This document shows, piece after piece, positions 15,429 to 24,238 of a stretch of 64,000 bases of DNA. Where the stretch lies: contig JAWDKM010000004.1 of the NCBI GenBank assembly GCA_032464575.1, positions 310,001 through 374,000 of the forward strand, given 5' to 3'. The DNA is from Pontivivens sp032464575 (GTDB taxonomy: Bacteria; Pseudomonadota; Alphaproteobacteria; Rhodobacterales; Rhodobacteraceae). The notes beneath the pieces are model-generated. The model had not been told where the DNA came from. It made no database searches and saw only the letters and a program-made list of their open reading frames with translations. Positions within the stretch are counted from its first letter, which is position 1. Each line of letters begins with the position of its first letter. The translations under genes and the position numbers were made by a program.

Positions 15429-16574
15429 TCAGCAGTTGCCGATGCAGACGGTGCCGTCCTCGCCGAGGCGGATGCGCGTCTGTCCGTCGGTGAAGAGCAC
15501 CATGGGGTGATCGGAGATCGTGCCGATCTCCGCCCGCTCGACATCGGCGCTGCCGCGCGCCTGCACGGTCAGCCGCACCTCCTGCGCGGGATCGTCGGCG
15601 ATCATCCGCATCCGCGCGAAGCGGTCGTCGCGTACCAGAAGATCCCTGCCGTCGTTGTTGCCCTGGATGTGGAGCTTGGTCGTCGGCGCCGTGGTGCCGA
15701 TGCCGACATCGCCGGTCACGGTCATGTCGCCCTCGAACTGACCGGCCTGTCCGCCACCCGAGTGGATGGCGTGGAGCGCTGAGCTCGTGCTCTGACCGTT
15801 GAGGATGTTGGCGAAGAGGGCGCTGCCGCGGCCGTCGGTCGTCGCGGACAGGGCCGCGGCGATGTTGGAGCGGTTCTCGGTCCGGAAGAACCCCGCCCGC
15901 CCCAGCCCGTCATTGCGCACGGCGAGCTTGTCATCGGGCTCCGCCACGCCGAGGCCGAGATGGCCGTCCGCGTCGAGGATCAATTCGGGCCCGGACGCGC
16001 CGAAGGTGCGCACGTGCAGCGGATCCTCCCCGCCCTGGGCGTTGACCTGGAGGGCGGCGGCCGGCACCGACGTGCCGACGCCGACCTGGCCGTCGGCCGC
16101 CACGACGAAGGACGTGATGCCATCCGCGCGGGCACGGATCGCCTCCTCGCCCTCGGGCGCGTTGACGGTGAGCCGCGCGCTGGTGCCGGAGATGCCGCCG
16201 AGGACGGTCCTGCCGTCCGGCCCGATCCGGAGCGCCTCGCTGTCGGCGTCGGGGTCCGCCACGACGAACGCGGGCTCGCTCCCGCCATCGTAGGCGACAT
16301 GCAGCCGGCCCTCGGGCTCCACGTCGCCGACGGCGACGTGGTCGTCAGGCTGCCCGGTGCGCAGGGCCCCGGTACCGGCCCCGGTCCAGTCGTCGTCGTC
16401 CAGCTCGAGCGGCGCCCAGCTGCCGGGCAACTGGCCGCATTCCTGGTCCTGCTGCATGGCGATGACGAAACCGGCATTCTCCTGGGCGCAGAGCCGCAGC
16501 ATCTGCGCGTTCGCGGCCGTGCCGGATGCGGCGAGGATGAGAAGGGATGCGATGGGCAGGCAAGGTGTCGACAT
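15429..16574 (-). CDS. Secreted protein with tail-fibre-like VGIGTT repeats
   Basis: This 381-residue protein has a Sec signal peptide (residues 1-23, ending TAANAQ). It then has repeated beta-strand motifs of the kind seen in phage tail fibres and bacterial surface adhesins: VTGDVGIGTTAPTTKLHIQG, DGQVGVGTSVPAAALQV and DGHLGLGVAEPDDKLAV. These occur about every 50-60 residues. The C-terminus (EDGTVCIGNC) carries two cysteines and lacks the endosialidase chaperone domain usually found in long tail fibres. No phage genes are nearby. It is sandwiched between a small beta-sandwich gene and a secreted subtilase, so it may be processed by that protease or form a surface fibre. Function unknown. Confidence 0.7.
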   Translation of the reverse strand: MSTPCLPIASLLILAASGTAANAQMLRLCAQENAGFVIAMQQDQECGQLPGSWAPLELDDDDWTGAGTGALRTGQPDDHVAVGDVEPEGRLHVAYDGGSEPAFVVADPDADSEALRIGPDGRTVLGGISGTSARLTVNAPEGEEAIRARADGITSFVVAADGQVGVGTSVPAAALQVNAQGGEDPLHVRTFGASGPELILDADGHLGLGVAEPDDKLAVRNDGLGRAGFFRTENRSNIAAALSATTDGRGSALFANILNGQSTSSALHAIHSGGGQAGQFEGDMTVTGDVGIGTTAPTTKLHIQGNNDGRDLLVRDDRFARMRMIADDPAQEVRLTVQARGSADVERAEIGTISDHPMVLFTDGQTRIRLGEDGTVCIGNC

Positions 16575-16675
16575 GGGTCTCTCTCCACTCAAGGCATGAA
16601 CGCCGCCGGGGGGTCGGCTGCTGGCGTCCATGATGTTGCGGGTTGGCGGGCCGGGTCGGCCGGCCCGCCGCCTGA

Positions 16676-17116
16676 TCAGGCATTCGCAGTCACGTCGTCG
16701 GCCCCGACGACCGAGCCGCTGGACGCTGCCCTCTCGCGCCACTGCACCACGATGTTGGCGACGCGGAAGCGGTCGACGGCGCGGCGCCGGACGGTCAGCC
16801 GGTTCTCGCCCCGCCTCAGGAAGCCGACCGGGATCCGGTCCATCCACAGGTTCCAGCCCTCCCGGTCGACCATGTCGAAGGCCGGAAGGTGCTGGCCGTT
16901 GATCAGGATGCGGTGGGTGATCGCGTCGCCCTCCTCTGTGGACGAGTTGCCGACGTCGTGGGCCTGGATCACGATGTAGCCCTCTGCGCTCACCGACTGG
17001 CCCTCGCGGCTCGCTGGGATCGGATCGTCGTCGACGAAGAAGGTCCGGGTCGCCTCTTGGTTGGGCTGGACGAACTCGGTGTCGAAGTTCAGCCAGGCGA
17101 AATCGGAACGTGTCAT
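16676..17116 (-). CDS. Hypothetical beta-sandwich protein
   Basis: This 146-residue protein has no signal peptide or membrane segment. Alternating hydrophobic and polar stretches and the segment RILINGQHLPAFDMVD, with FLRRGENRLTVRRR, resemble galactose-binding-like jelly-roll domains, in which NGQ and GEN turns are common. No database family can be named with confidence. It lies 71 nt downstream of a subtilase gene and 101 nt upstream of the tail-fibre-like gene, on the same strand, and probably belongs to the same operon. Confidence 0.65.
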   Translation of the reverse strand: MTRSDFAWLNFDTEFVQPNQEATRTFFVDDDPIPASREGQSVSAEGYIVIQAHDVGNSSTEEGDAITHRILINGQHLPAFDMVDREGWNLWMDRIPVGFLRRGENRLTVRRRAVDRFRVANIVVQWRERAASSGSVVGADDVTANA

Positions 17117-17187
17117 CTGCTTTCCTCCATGGGTGCGGCACCGGCGTTTGCGCCGGGCGGAATGGAGGTTAGGCGACGGGGCGTTTG

Positions 17188-19038
17188 CTAGGCGTTGGAT
17201 GGACGCGCGCGCGCGACGCGCGCCGCCTCCAGCGTCGCCGACCGTGCCGCCTGCGGAGCGGCGAAGCTGGTGCCGCGCACAGGGACACGGGAGCCGCTGC
17301 GGGCTCCGGCGACGATGATCCAGGGCCAGGCGGCCGGTCCCTCGGCCAGCGCCGCGTGATGCTCCCGCCCGAGTGCGGAGAAGGGTGCGTGGGACGCAGT
17401 CGCGGGCGCGTTCGCGCGCAGCCCGGCGACGAACCGCGTTCCGGGGCCTGCGGCGATGGCGTTGAACGTCCCCTCGCGCCGGACGGGCCCGGGCGCTTCG
17501 GGATCGGTCAGAATCGTCCGGCCGGCCTGATCCCGCCGGACGTAAAGCGGGTCCTCGAGCCAGGACTGGCGGCCGCGACGCGCATAGCCGGGCAGCGTGT
17601 CGTCGCGCTGGACGTAGATGTCGAGCGGCGTGCCGCCATCGCCGAGCGGCGCGATCCGCCAGCGGCCCGGACGGATGAAGGCCCCGCCCGCCTGCCGGGG
17701 CCGTGTCGGCCGCGCCGCGAGCAGCAGGCACTCCCGCCCCGGTCCGGGCGCCGCCGCCGGGTCCGGATTGAGTGGATCGAGCGTGGTCGGCACCCAGCGC
17801 GCATAGGCCCGCATCGCGACGTCGCCCTCCCCGGTCAGGAGGTCGGCGAAGGTGTCGAACGCTTCCGGCATGGGGGAGGACAGGGGGACGTCCGTGCCCG
17901 GGGCAGTCACCACCACGCGCAGATCCGGCTGCTCCGGCCGGACGGGGTGCTCCGGTCCCCAGATCTCCACGAAGCTCGGCGTCGGATCGTCGGGCGGCAG
18001 ATGCCAGAAGAGCGGCTCGGGCGCGCCGGGCGCGACGCGCGCGCGGGACTGGGTCAGGCGGGTGTTCCCCGCCGGGACGAAGAAGCTGAGCGGCGCGTGC
18101 TCCAGGTCCCAGCCCGCCAGCCTCTCCTCGACATACCGGCCCAGGAGGCCGCGACCGTCCTTAGGCCCCGCGGTCAGACCGTAGCTCATGTTGATGGTGA
18201 CCGGTACGTGCACGTCGGGATGGCGTTCGGCGAGCTCGCGGACACGCTTGAGAAGCTCGTGAAGCGCGAGGAGGACGAAGAAGGGAATGAAGGTCCCCGA
18301 GGTGTCATGCGTGACCCGCGGCGGCAGGCCCACCCACATCAGGTGCACCCTGCCCGGCCCCTCCTGCGCGCCGCCCTCGCCGGGCCAGGCCGGGCGCAAT
18401 CCGGGGCCCGGCCCGCTCAGCAGGTCCATGACCGCCATGCCATGGCTGGTCCGCTGCGCGGCGCTCTGCGGCTGGCGGGCGCGCATGTCGATCAGGCCGA
18501 CCTCGCGGTAGAGCGCGTCTTCGTCCACCCCGCCCCCGCGCCGGTGCATCTGCCTGAGCCGGTCGATCTCGCCGCGGTGCAGCTCACGGCCGCAGACGAG
18601 GGGGCTTTCGCCATGCCAGGGCGCGCCTTGCAGCCACACCCAGTCGAGCTGCAACCGGTCGTCCATGTGCAGCCGCTCGTGGGCGAAGAGCGCGCCGTCG
18701 TCGATCGCCGCCATGATCGTGTCGCCGGGCTGCAGCGTCGTGCGCAACGGCGCGACGGGCCGGACGGGCGCGCGGTCGGCCGGTTCCGCCGGCCTGAGCG
18801 AGGCGGCATCCAGCAGCGCCGGCATGGCTTGCGCGAAGGGGAAGTTGGCGACGATGTCAGCGGCGCGACCGCCCGTGCCGCGGCTGCGCAGCTTCTCCTG
18901 GTTCGTGAAGGCCGTAAGCGCCGCGCGCTGCGCGGCCGCGTCGCCCTGCGCCGCTTCATGCTCCAGCCACCAGTGCGTGTAGGGATAGCGCTTCTCGTCG
19001 CCCGAGATCGCCCGGGGATCCGTCCAGCTCAGGACCAC
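17188..19038 (-). CDS. S8-like serine peptidase, cytosolic or leaderless
   Basis: This 616-residue subtilase-like protein has no signal peptide. Probable catalytic residues are Asp in VGLIDMRARQP (near 183), His in RTSHGMAVMDLLSG (near 198) and Ser in RGTSFAAPQAARS (near 589); SFFVPAGNTRL supplies the oxyanion Asn. The Asp-His spacing (about 15 residues) is shorter than in subtilisin, so the fold is a divergent S8 member. The proposed GTG start at 19038 overlaps the PAP2 stop by 10 nt, implying translational coupling; VVLSWTDPRAISGDEKRYPY is then the N-terminus. The frame stays open far upstream through the PAP2 gene, but that part is a shadow. Start uncertain. Confidence 0.75.
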   Translation of the reverse strand: MVLSWTDPRAISGDEKRYPYTHWWLEHEAAQGDAAAQRAALTAFTNQEKLRSRGTGGRAADIVANFPFAQAMPALLDAASLRPAEPADRAPVRPVAPLRTTLQPGDTIMAAIDDGALFAHERLHMDDRLQLDWVWLQGAPWHGESPLVCGRELHRGEIDRLRQMHRRGGGVDEDALYREVGLIDMRARQPQSAAQRTSHGMAVMDLLSGPGPGLRPAWPGEGGAQEGPGRVHLMWVGLPPRVTHDTSGTFIPFFVLLALHELLKRVRELAERHPDVHVPVTINMSYGLTAGPKDGRGLLGRYVEERLAGWDLEHAPLSFFVPAGNTRLTQSRARVAPGAPEPLFWHLPPDDPTPSFVEIWGPEHPVRPEQPDLRVVVTAPGTDVPLSSPMPEAFDTFADLLTGEGDVAMRAYARWVPTTLDPLNPDPAAAPGPGRECLLLAARPTRPRQAGGAFIRPGRWRIAPLGDGGTPLDIYVQRDDTLPGYARRGRQSWLEDPLYVRRDQAGRTILTDPEAPGPVRREGTFNAIAAGPGTRFVAGLRANAPATASHAPFSALGREHHAALAEGPAAWPWIIVAGARSGSRVPVRGTSFAAPQAARSATLEAARVARARPSNA

Positions 19039-20153
19039 CGCGCGCTCCAGTCCTCCGCCGCACGGTTCCAGAGCCACGCGAGGCCGGGATCGGCCAGCGG
19101 CGTGTCCGCCTCCGCCGACACCGTGATCGCCTCCGTTCTGTCGGATCCCGAAAGGGCGCGCTCCATCTCTCCAAGGTGGAAATCCCTGTCGACCCAGGCA
19201 GAACCGTCGAAGCGGCGGTGCGGCACCTGCGTTCCGGTCGCGCGCCCCGCGAGGTGATCGGCGAGGGCGAGGCCCAGCACCGCACCTGCGGCGCTGTCGG
19301 CGGGGAAATGCACGCCCGCGACCGTCCGGTTCACCGCGATCCGGGCGGCCAGGCGGAAGCGCGGCGCATGGGCAAGCAGCGCCTCGACCGGGTCCTCGCC
19401 CGCGATATGGGTGAGGAGCCCCGCCAGCATGAACGCTTCGGTCGCGTGACCGCTCGGCAGCGTGCCGTGGGGCGGGGTCCCGATCATCGGCTGGATAAGC
19501 GGAGAGAACGTCGCCGGGCGCGGGCATCCCAGCACATGCTTGACCCGCGCGCATACGACGTGGGTGATGCGCAGCCCCAGTTCCATGAGGTCGAGGATCC
19601 AGCGGGAACGATCCGGACGCAGGTCGTCGATGGAGGCGAAGAACGAGACGAGGTCGGAGATCTGCACGAGGATTTCCGGCGTGCGTTCGGCGCGCAGTTC
19701 GGCATAGCCCCGGACGAAGTCGAGCATCGCCGCGAACTCGGCATTGCCGGGACGGATCAGCGTGGCGATCGGGGCGCAGGTCCGGGTGAGGCGTCCGTCC
19801 CCGGCGCTTTCCGCGAGGACCTGGAGGACCTGCGCAGCACCTCGCCCATCGGCCGTATCTGCGCGCACCGCGAGACCGTCGAGAAGACCCGCCGCGAGCG
19901 TCGAGGACCTCCAGACCGCGTCGAGCGAGCGGAGCCGTTCGGGATCGTCCGCACCCGCGTCGTCCGGCAGCGATCCGGTATCGATCTCGGCGAGGGCCTC
20001 CGTTCCGAGGATCCCGTCGCGGCTTATGTCGAGAGCCGAGGCGAGGAGCGGCGAGAGGGCCGCGGGCGGGCCGGCGCCCATCTGTCCCATTTGACCCATC
20101 TGTCCCATCTGTCCCATTTGGCCCATCTGTCCCGACAGGCTGGAAATCGGCAT
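19029..20153 (-). CDS. PAP2 / vanadium haloperoxidase-type protein with N-terminal GQM repeats
   Basis: This 374-residue protein carries all three PAP2 motifs: KHVLGCPRP (K-x6-RP, near residue 204), LPSGHATE (near 231) and NRTVAGVHFPAD (R-x5-H-x3-D, near 273). Enzymes with this fold are acid phosphatases or vanadium-dependent haloperoxidases. Soluble proteins of this type without membrane helices are often of the haloperoxidase group, but substrate cannot be told. Residues 8-25 are six perfect Gly-Gln-Met triplets, a collagen-like Gly-X-Y run encoded by a 9-bp repeat. GGGAGG lies six nt before the ATG. It is the first gene of the minus-strand set and diverges from a SARP-like regulator. Confidence 0.8.
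   Translation of the reverse strand: MPISSLSGQMGQMGQMGQMGQMGQMGAGPPAALSPLLASALDISRDGILGTEALAEIDTGSLPDDAGADDPERLRSLDAVWRSSTLAAGLLDGLAVRADTADGRGAAQVLQVLAESAGDGRLTRTCAPIATLIRPGNAEFAAMLDFVRGYAELRAERTPEILVQISDLVSFFASIDDLRPDRSRWILDLMELGLRITHVVCARVKHVLGCPRPATFSPLIQPMIGTPPHGTLPSGHATEAFMLAGLLTHIAGEDPVEALLAHAPRFRLAARIAVNRTVAGVHFPADSAAGAVLGLALADHLAGRATGTQVPHRRFDGSAWVDRDFHLGEMERALSGSDRTEAITVSAEADTPLADPGLAWLWNRAAEDWSARWS
20080..20136. repeat. Tandem 9-bp repeat coding for GQM triplets
   Basis: Six imperfect copies of a 9-nt unit (plus strand CATCTGTCC with variants such as CATTTGACC) lie in the 5' end of the PAP2 gene. Because the unit is a multiple of three, copy-number changes keep the frame. Confidence 0.8.
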
Positions 20154-20258
20154 CACGCACCTCCCGCACGTCGTTCGAGAAGGAATCGTCGAAATCTGGC
20201 ATACTCGCCAAGGTAGCAGTAAACGCGTTTTCATTCTGCCTGGGGGAGAGTCGAACCG

Positions 20259-21857
20259 ATGGCCCCGGTCCCCTTGACCCTCGAACTGGCCGGTCCCGTC
20301 CGCCTGCACGACCTGGCCGGATGCGATCTGACGCCCAGGCTCACGCGGTCGCGGGCGGTGCTCGCCCTGCTCGGCGCCACGCGGGGGCATCGGCGGAGCC
20401 GTGCGTGGATCCAGGACAAGCTGTGGAGCGACAGGACCGCGCCGGACGGCGCCGCGGCATTGCGCTACGCGCTGTGGGACCTGCGCAGGTCGCTTGGCAA
20501 GTACCGCTCCGCGCTGCTGTCGGAGGCGGGCTGGATCGCGCTCGACGACCGCGCCGTCCGCGTGCGGCTCCCCGACACGACCCCCGACGTGCCCGACGCG
20601 CCGGTCTTCGCCGAGGGGCTGGACGTGGACGACGTCGAGTTCGAAGCGTGGTTGAGGGCGCAGCGCCACGCGGCAGTCCCGGTGCCGGCGATGCCGTTCC
20701 TGGACGAGGGCCGCCGGTGTCCGGTGCGCAGCTTGGTCCGGATCCATCCCGACGGCGGGGATGACGACCGCCTGACGGGGCTCGCCCGGACGCTTGCGGC
20801 CCGCATCGCGGCGCGCCTGACGCGGGCAAGCGGCGCCCTGGTGCACATCGGTCCGGGCGCGGAGGACGGACCGGACCATGCGGGCACCGAGCTACGGGCC
20901 GACCTGCGGCTGTCGCGCATTCGCGGGCGGATCCTCGCGCAGGTCTCGGTGACGAACGTCCGGCGCGAGGAGGTGGTCTGGACCAACGACCGCGACCTGC
21001 CGCGCGGGCTGTCCGGGCAGGACCCGCTCAATCCCTCCGCCAACCTCGTGGCCGGGGGCATCGCGCGCGCGCTCACGATGCTGCCGCGCGATCCCTCCGA
21101 TGCCGAGAGGGCGGCCGCGGCCTTCTGCCAAGCACTGTCCGTGCCGCGCAGCTTCGAGGCCGGCGATCTGCTGGCGGCCATCGACACGCTGCGCACCATC
21201 GACGTCGCGGAGGTCTCCGCACGGGCGGCGGCGCGGCGCGCGCTCTATCTCGGCTGGCTCGTCATCGAGCGAAAGGCGCCCTGCCCCGACGCAGCGCTGG
21301 AGGAGGCCCGCGACCTGAGCCGGAGATCGATGGAACTGGACCCGACGCTCTCCGAAGCCTTTGCCGTCCGCTCCGAACTGGCTGATTTCGATCGCCGCCC
21401 CGAGCTTGCCCACGACCTGGCCATGCGCGCGGTCGCGATCGATCCGTTCGAACCGCTGGGCGTCGCGGCGCTGGCGAAGGCCGAGGCGCGGCTCGGCAAC
21501 GGCGAGGCGGCGTACAGGAAGGCGCTCTTCGCGCAGCAGCTTGCTGTCGGATCGCCCAACCCGGCGTGGTGGGCGGCGCTGTGCTGCACGACCGCCATGG
21601 AGCACGGCAACCACGGCGCGGCCCTCCGGCATGCGGAGACGGCGCACGAGCTCGCGGCCGGGTTTCTTCCGCCCGTCCGGTTCCTCACCGCGCTGCGGTT
21701 CGAGGCAGGCGACATGGACGGGTGCCGCGAGGCGCTCCTGACGCTGCTCGCGCGCGAACCGGGCTTCTCCCCTGAGCGGCTGACGGATCCCGAATATCCC
21801 CTGCGCTCGGTCGACGTCGCCGTCCTGCGGCGGATGCGGCGGGCGAGGCTCGTCTGA
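20259..21857 (+). CDS. SARP-like regulator with winged helix and TPR-like C-terminus
   Basis: This 532-residue putative activator opens with an OmpR/SARP-type winged-helix domain: LELAGPVRLHDLAGCDLTPR, followed by AVLALLGATRGHRRSRAWIQ and LRYALWDLRRSLG, matching the pattern of bacterial transcriptional activator (BTAD-linked) proteins. A middle alpha/beta region follows, and residues about 300-520 are helical repeats resembling TPRs (ALEEARDLSRRSMELDPTLSEA; LAHDLAMRAVAIDPFEPLG). GGGGGAG precedes the ATG by nine nt. It is divergent from the PAP2-subtilase-beta-sandwich-fibre-subtilase run, with about 105 bp between starts, so it probably controls that run. Signal unknown. Confidence 0.8.
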   Translation: MAPVPLTLELAGPVRLHDLAGCDLTPRLTRSRAVLALLGATRGHRRSRAWIQDKLWSDRTAPDGAAALRYALWDLRRSLGKYRSALLSEAGWIALDDRAVRVRLPDTTPDVPDAPVFAEGLDVDDVEFEAWLRAQRHAAVPVPAMPFLDEGRRCPVRSLVRIHPDGGDDDRLTGLARTLAARIAARLTRASGALVHIGPGAEDGPDHAGTELRADLRLSRIRGRILAQVSVTNVRREEVVWTNDRDLPRGLSGQDPLNPSANLVAGGIARALTMLPRDPSDAERAAAAFCQALSVPRSFEAGDLLAAIDTLRTIDVAEVSARAAARRALYLGWLVIERKAPCPDAALEEARDLSRRSMELDPTLSEAFAVRSELADFDRRPELAHDLAMRAVAIDPFEPLGVAALAKAEARLGNGEAAYRKALFAQQLAVGSPNPAWWAALCCTTAMEHGNHGAALRHAETAHELAAGFLPPVRFLTALRFEAGDMDGCREALLTLLAREPGFSPERLTDPEYPLRSVDVAVLRRMRRARLV

Positions 21858-21900
21858 CCGGGGCGCTGCGCAACCGTCCGCGGTCGGCACGGACCCGGTC

Positions 21901-21919
21901 GCGGCGGGTGGCCCGCCGC
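21901..21919 (+). terminator. Hairpin after the SARP-like gene
   Basis: GCGGCGGG pairs with CCCGCCGC around TGG, 44 nt past the stop. No T-run follows, so termination is uncertain. Confidence 0.4.
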
Positions 21920-22095
21920 CGTCGGAAGGGCCCTGCCCGAGCGTCGTTGAAGGCGGCCTTGGGCAGGCGGGAGGGCGCGCCCGGATCGGCGAGCCGCGCA
22001 CGGGCGACCTCACCCTTGGGCGAGGGATGTTTCAGTATGGTTGGAGGACCGCAGCACCTCCCCTACCTGTGACCGGGCGACGCAGGGAGGATGCG

Positions 22096-23334
22096 ATGAG
22101 CAGCGAGAAACTGAGCTTCAGGGGCCATTCGGGCGAGATGCTCGCGGCCCGCCTCGACCGGCCGGACGGGCCGCACCTGGCAACCGCGCTGTTCGCGCAC
22201 TGCTTTACCTGTTCGAAGGACATCCCCGCGGCCCGGCGCATCGCCGCGCGGCTGGCACAGGCGGGGATCGCGGTGCTGCGCTTCGATTTCACCGGTCTCG
22301 GCCATTCGGAAGGAGAGTTCGCGAACACGCACTTCTCCTCCAATGTCGAGGATCTGGTGCGGGCCGCAGCACATCTCGACGGGCTCGGCATGCCGCCGGA
22401 CCTGCTGATCGGCCACTCGCTGGGCGGGGCGGCGGTGCTGGCGGCCGCGGGCAAGGTCGCCTCGGTCAAGGCCGTCGCGACCATCGCGGCACCTGCCGAT
22501 CCGTTCCATGTCACCGCCCATTTCGGACCCGCGCTCGACCGGATCGAGCAGGAGGGATCGGCGGAGGTCAACCTGGGTGGACGTCCCTTCACCATCCGCC
22601 GCGATTTCATCGAGGACGTACGCGGTGCCCGGCTGCAGGAGGCCGTGGGCGCGATGCGCACGCCGCTCCTGATCCTGCACTCGCCGGTGGACCAGACCGT
22701 GGGGATCGAGAACGCGACGGAGATCTGGGGGGCTGCGCGGCACCCCAAGAGCTTCGTCACGCTGGACACGGCGGATCACCTGCTCACGAAGGCCGCGGAT
22801 GCCGAATACGCCGCGGGGGTGATCGAGAGCTGGGCCTCGCGCTATGTCGACCTGACGCCGCCGCCGACCCCGTCGGACGTGCCCGAGGGGATCGTCCGGG
22901 CGAGCGAGAGCGATCCGCGCGGCTTCCTGCACGACATCAATGCGGGGCCGAAGCACCATGTGCTCGCCGACGAGCCGGTGAGCTTCGGCGGTACGGATCT
23001 CGGCTTCACGCCCTACCAGCTCCTGTCCGGGGCGCTGGCGGCCTGCACCTCGATGACGATCAGGATGTATGCGCGGCACAAGGAGCTGCCGCTCGACCAT
23101 GTCTCCGTCGACGTGACCCATGGCAAGATCCACGCGACCGACGCCGACCGGGCCGAGGCGAACCCGCAGATCGACCACCTGCACCGGGTGGTGCACCTGC
23201 AGGGCGCATTGACCGGGGAGCAGCGCGAAAAGCTCCTGGAGATCGCCAACAAGTGTCCCGTTCACCGGACCCTGGAACGGACGGCCCACGTGACGACCGA
23301 GCTTGCGGAGGAGCCGGCGCTCGCGGCAGGCTGA
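22096..23334 (+). CDS. Fused alpha/beta hydrolase - OsmC family protein
   Basis: This 412-residue protein joins two domains. Residues about 1-255 are an alpha/beta hydrolase with nucleophile elbow GHSLGG (Ser108). Residues about 270-412 are an OsmC-like peroxide-reducing domain with the two redox cysteines in ACTSMT (near 317) and KCPVHRTLE (near 387). This fusion is widespread in proteobacteria; OsmC domains reduce organic hydroperoxides, while the hydrolase substrate is unknown. GGGAGG lies five nt before the chosen ATG; an in-frame ATG at 22027 lacks support. The next hydrolase gene starts 4 nt after the stop, so they are co-transcribed. Confidence 0.9.
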   Translation: MSSEKLSFRGHSGEMLAARLDRPDGPHLATALFAHCFTCSKDIPAARRIAARLAQAGIAVLRFDFTGLGHSEGEFANTHFSSNVEDLVRAAAHLDGLGMPPDLLIGHSLGGAAVLAAAGKVASVKAVATIAAPADPFHVTAHFGPALDRIEQEGSAEVNLGGRPFTIRRDFIEDVRGARLQEAVGAMRTPLLILHSPVDQTVGIENATEIWGAARHPKSFVTLDTADHLLTKAADAEYAAGVIESWASRYVDLTPPPTPSDVPEGIVRASESDPRGFLHDINAGPKHHVLADEPVSFGGTDLGFTPYQLLSGALAACTSMTIRMYARHKELPLDHVSVDVTHGKIHATDADRAEANPQIDHLHRVVHLQGALTGEQREKLLEIANKCPVHRTLERTAHVTTELAEEPALAAG

Positions 23335-23338
23335 GGCC

Positions 23339-24238
23339 ATGATCCGCGAAACGCTCCTCGATATCGGCGGTGCGCCGACCCGGCTGCTGGCCTCCGGCCC
23401 GGACGACGCCCCGCCGCTCCTGCTCCTGCACGGGTTTCCGGAAAGCAGCCTGAGCTGGCGCGGGATGATGGAGGCGCTGCCGGAGTTTCGCTGCCTCGCC
23501 TTCGACCAGCGTGGTTTCGGGATCAGCCGCAATCCGTGGCCGGACCTGAAGGGCCTCGCGATGCCTGCGCTGGTCGGGGATGTCATGGCGGTGCTGGACG
23601 CTCACGGCATCGAGCGGGTCACGCTGGTGGGCCACGACTGGGGGGCGGCCGTCGCCTACGCCGCGGCCTTCGCGATGCCGGATCGGATCGACCGGCTGGT
23701 GATCCTGAACGGCGTGCATCCGGTGCTTTTCCAGCGCGCGCTTGCCAAGGGCGGTGAGCAGTCCGAAGCAAGCCGCTACATCGACTGGCTGCGTGCCGAG
23801 GGTGCGGAGGAGAAGCTGCGCGCCGATGATTTCGCGATGCTCGCGGGCCTGTTCGCCGGCGATATGGACATGAGTTGGATGACACCGGACCTTCGCGCCG
23901 ATTACGTCCGCGAGTGGTCCCGCCCCAACGCGCTGGAGGCGATGCTGGGCTGGTACCGCGCCTCCTCCATCGAGGTTGCAAAACCCGGCCAGCCCATCCC
24001 CCTGCCCACCTGGGCGGAGACCGAGATGCGGGTGACGATGCCGCATCTGCTCATCTGGGGTTTAGACGACACGGCGTTGCTGCCCGAGGCGACGGAGGGG
24101 CTGGAGGCGCTTTGCAGCGACCTCACGCGGGTCGAGCTGGACGGCTGCGACCACTGGCTCCACCACCAGCGCCCGGATGCCGTGGCGGGCGCCATCCGTG
24201 AGTGGATGTCGTTGCGGACGTCCTCGGGCGAGGCCTAG
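23339..24238 (+). CDS. Alpha/beta hydrolase, epoxide hydrolase-like
   Basis: This 299-residue hydrolase has the oxyanion motif LLHGFPESSLSW and the nucleophile elbow VGHDWGAAVAYA with Asp as the nucleophile, the signature of epoxide hydrolases and haloalkane dehalogenases rather than serine esterases. The catalytic His is in GCDHWLHHQRP near the C-terminus. A cap domain of about 80 residues lies between. The start is 4 nt after the OsmC-fusion stop. Substrate unknown. Confidence 0.87.
   Translation: MIRETLLDIGGAPTRLLASGPDDAPPLLLLHGFPESSLSWRGMMEALPEFRCLAFDQRGFGISRNPWPDLKGLAMPALVGDVMAVLDAHGIERVTLVGHDWGAAVAYAAAFAMPDRIDRLVILNGVHPVLFQRALAKGGEQSEASRYIDWLRAEGAEEKLRADDFAMLAGLFAGDMDMSWMTPDLRADYVREWSRPNALEAMLGWYRASSIEVAKPGQPIPLPTWAETEMRVTMPHLLIWGLDDTALLPEATEGLEALCSDLTRVELDGCDHWLHHQRPDAVAGAIREWMSLRTSSGEA

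Noticed and set aside
15429..16574. Prophage tail fibre
   Set aside because: The repeats are fibre-like, but there is a signal peptide and no other phage gene within the window.
19039..20211. Upstream extension of the leaderless subtilase to a 1007-residue protein
   Set aside because: The extra 390 residues are read out of frame through the PAP2-type gene and are Arg/Pro-rich with no family features; the PAP2 motifs lie in the other frame.
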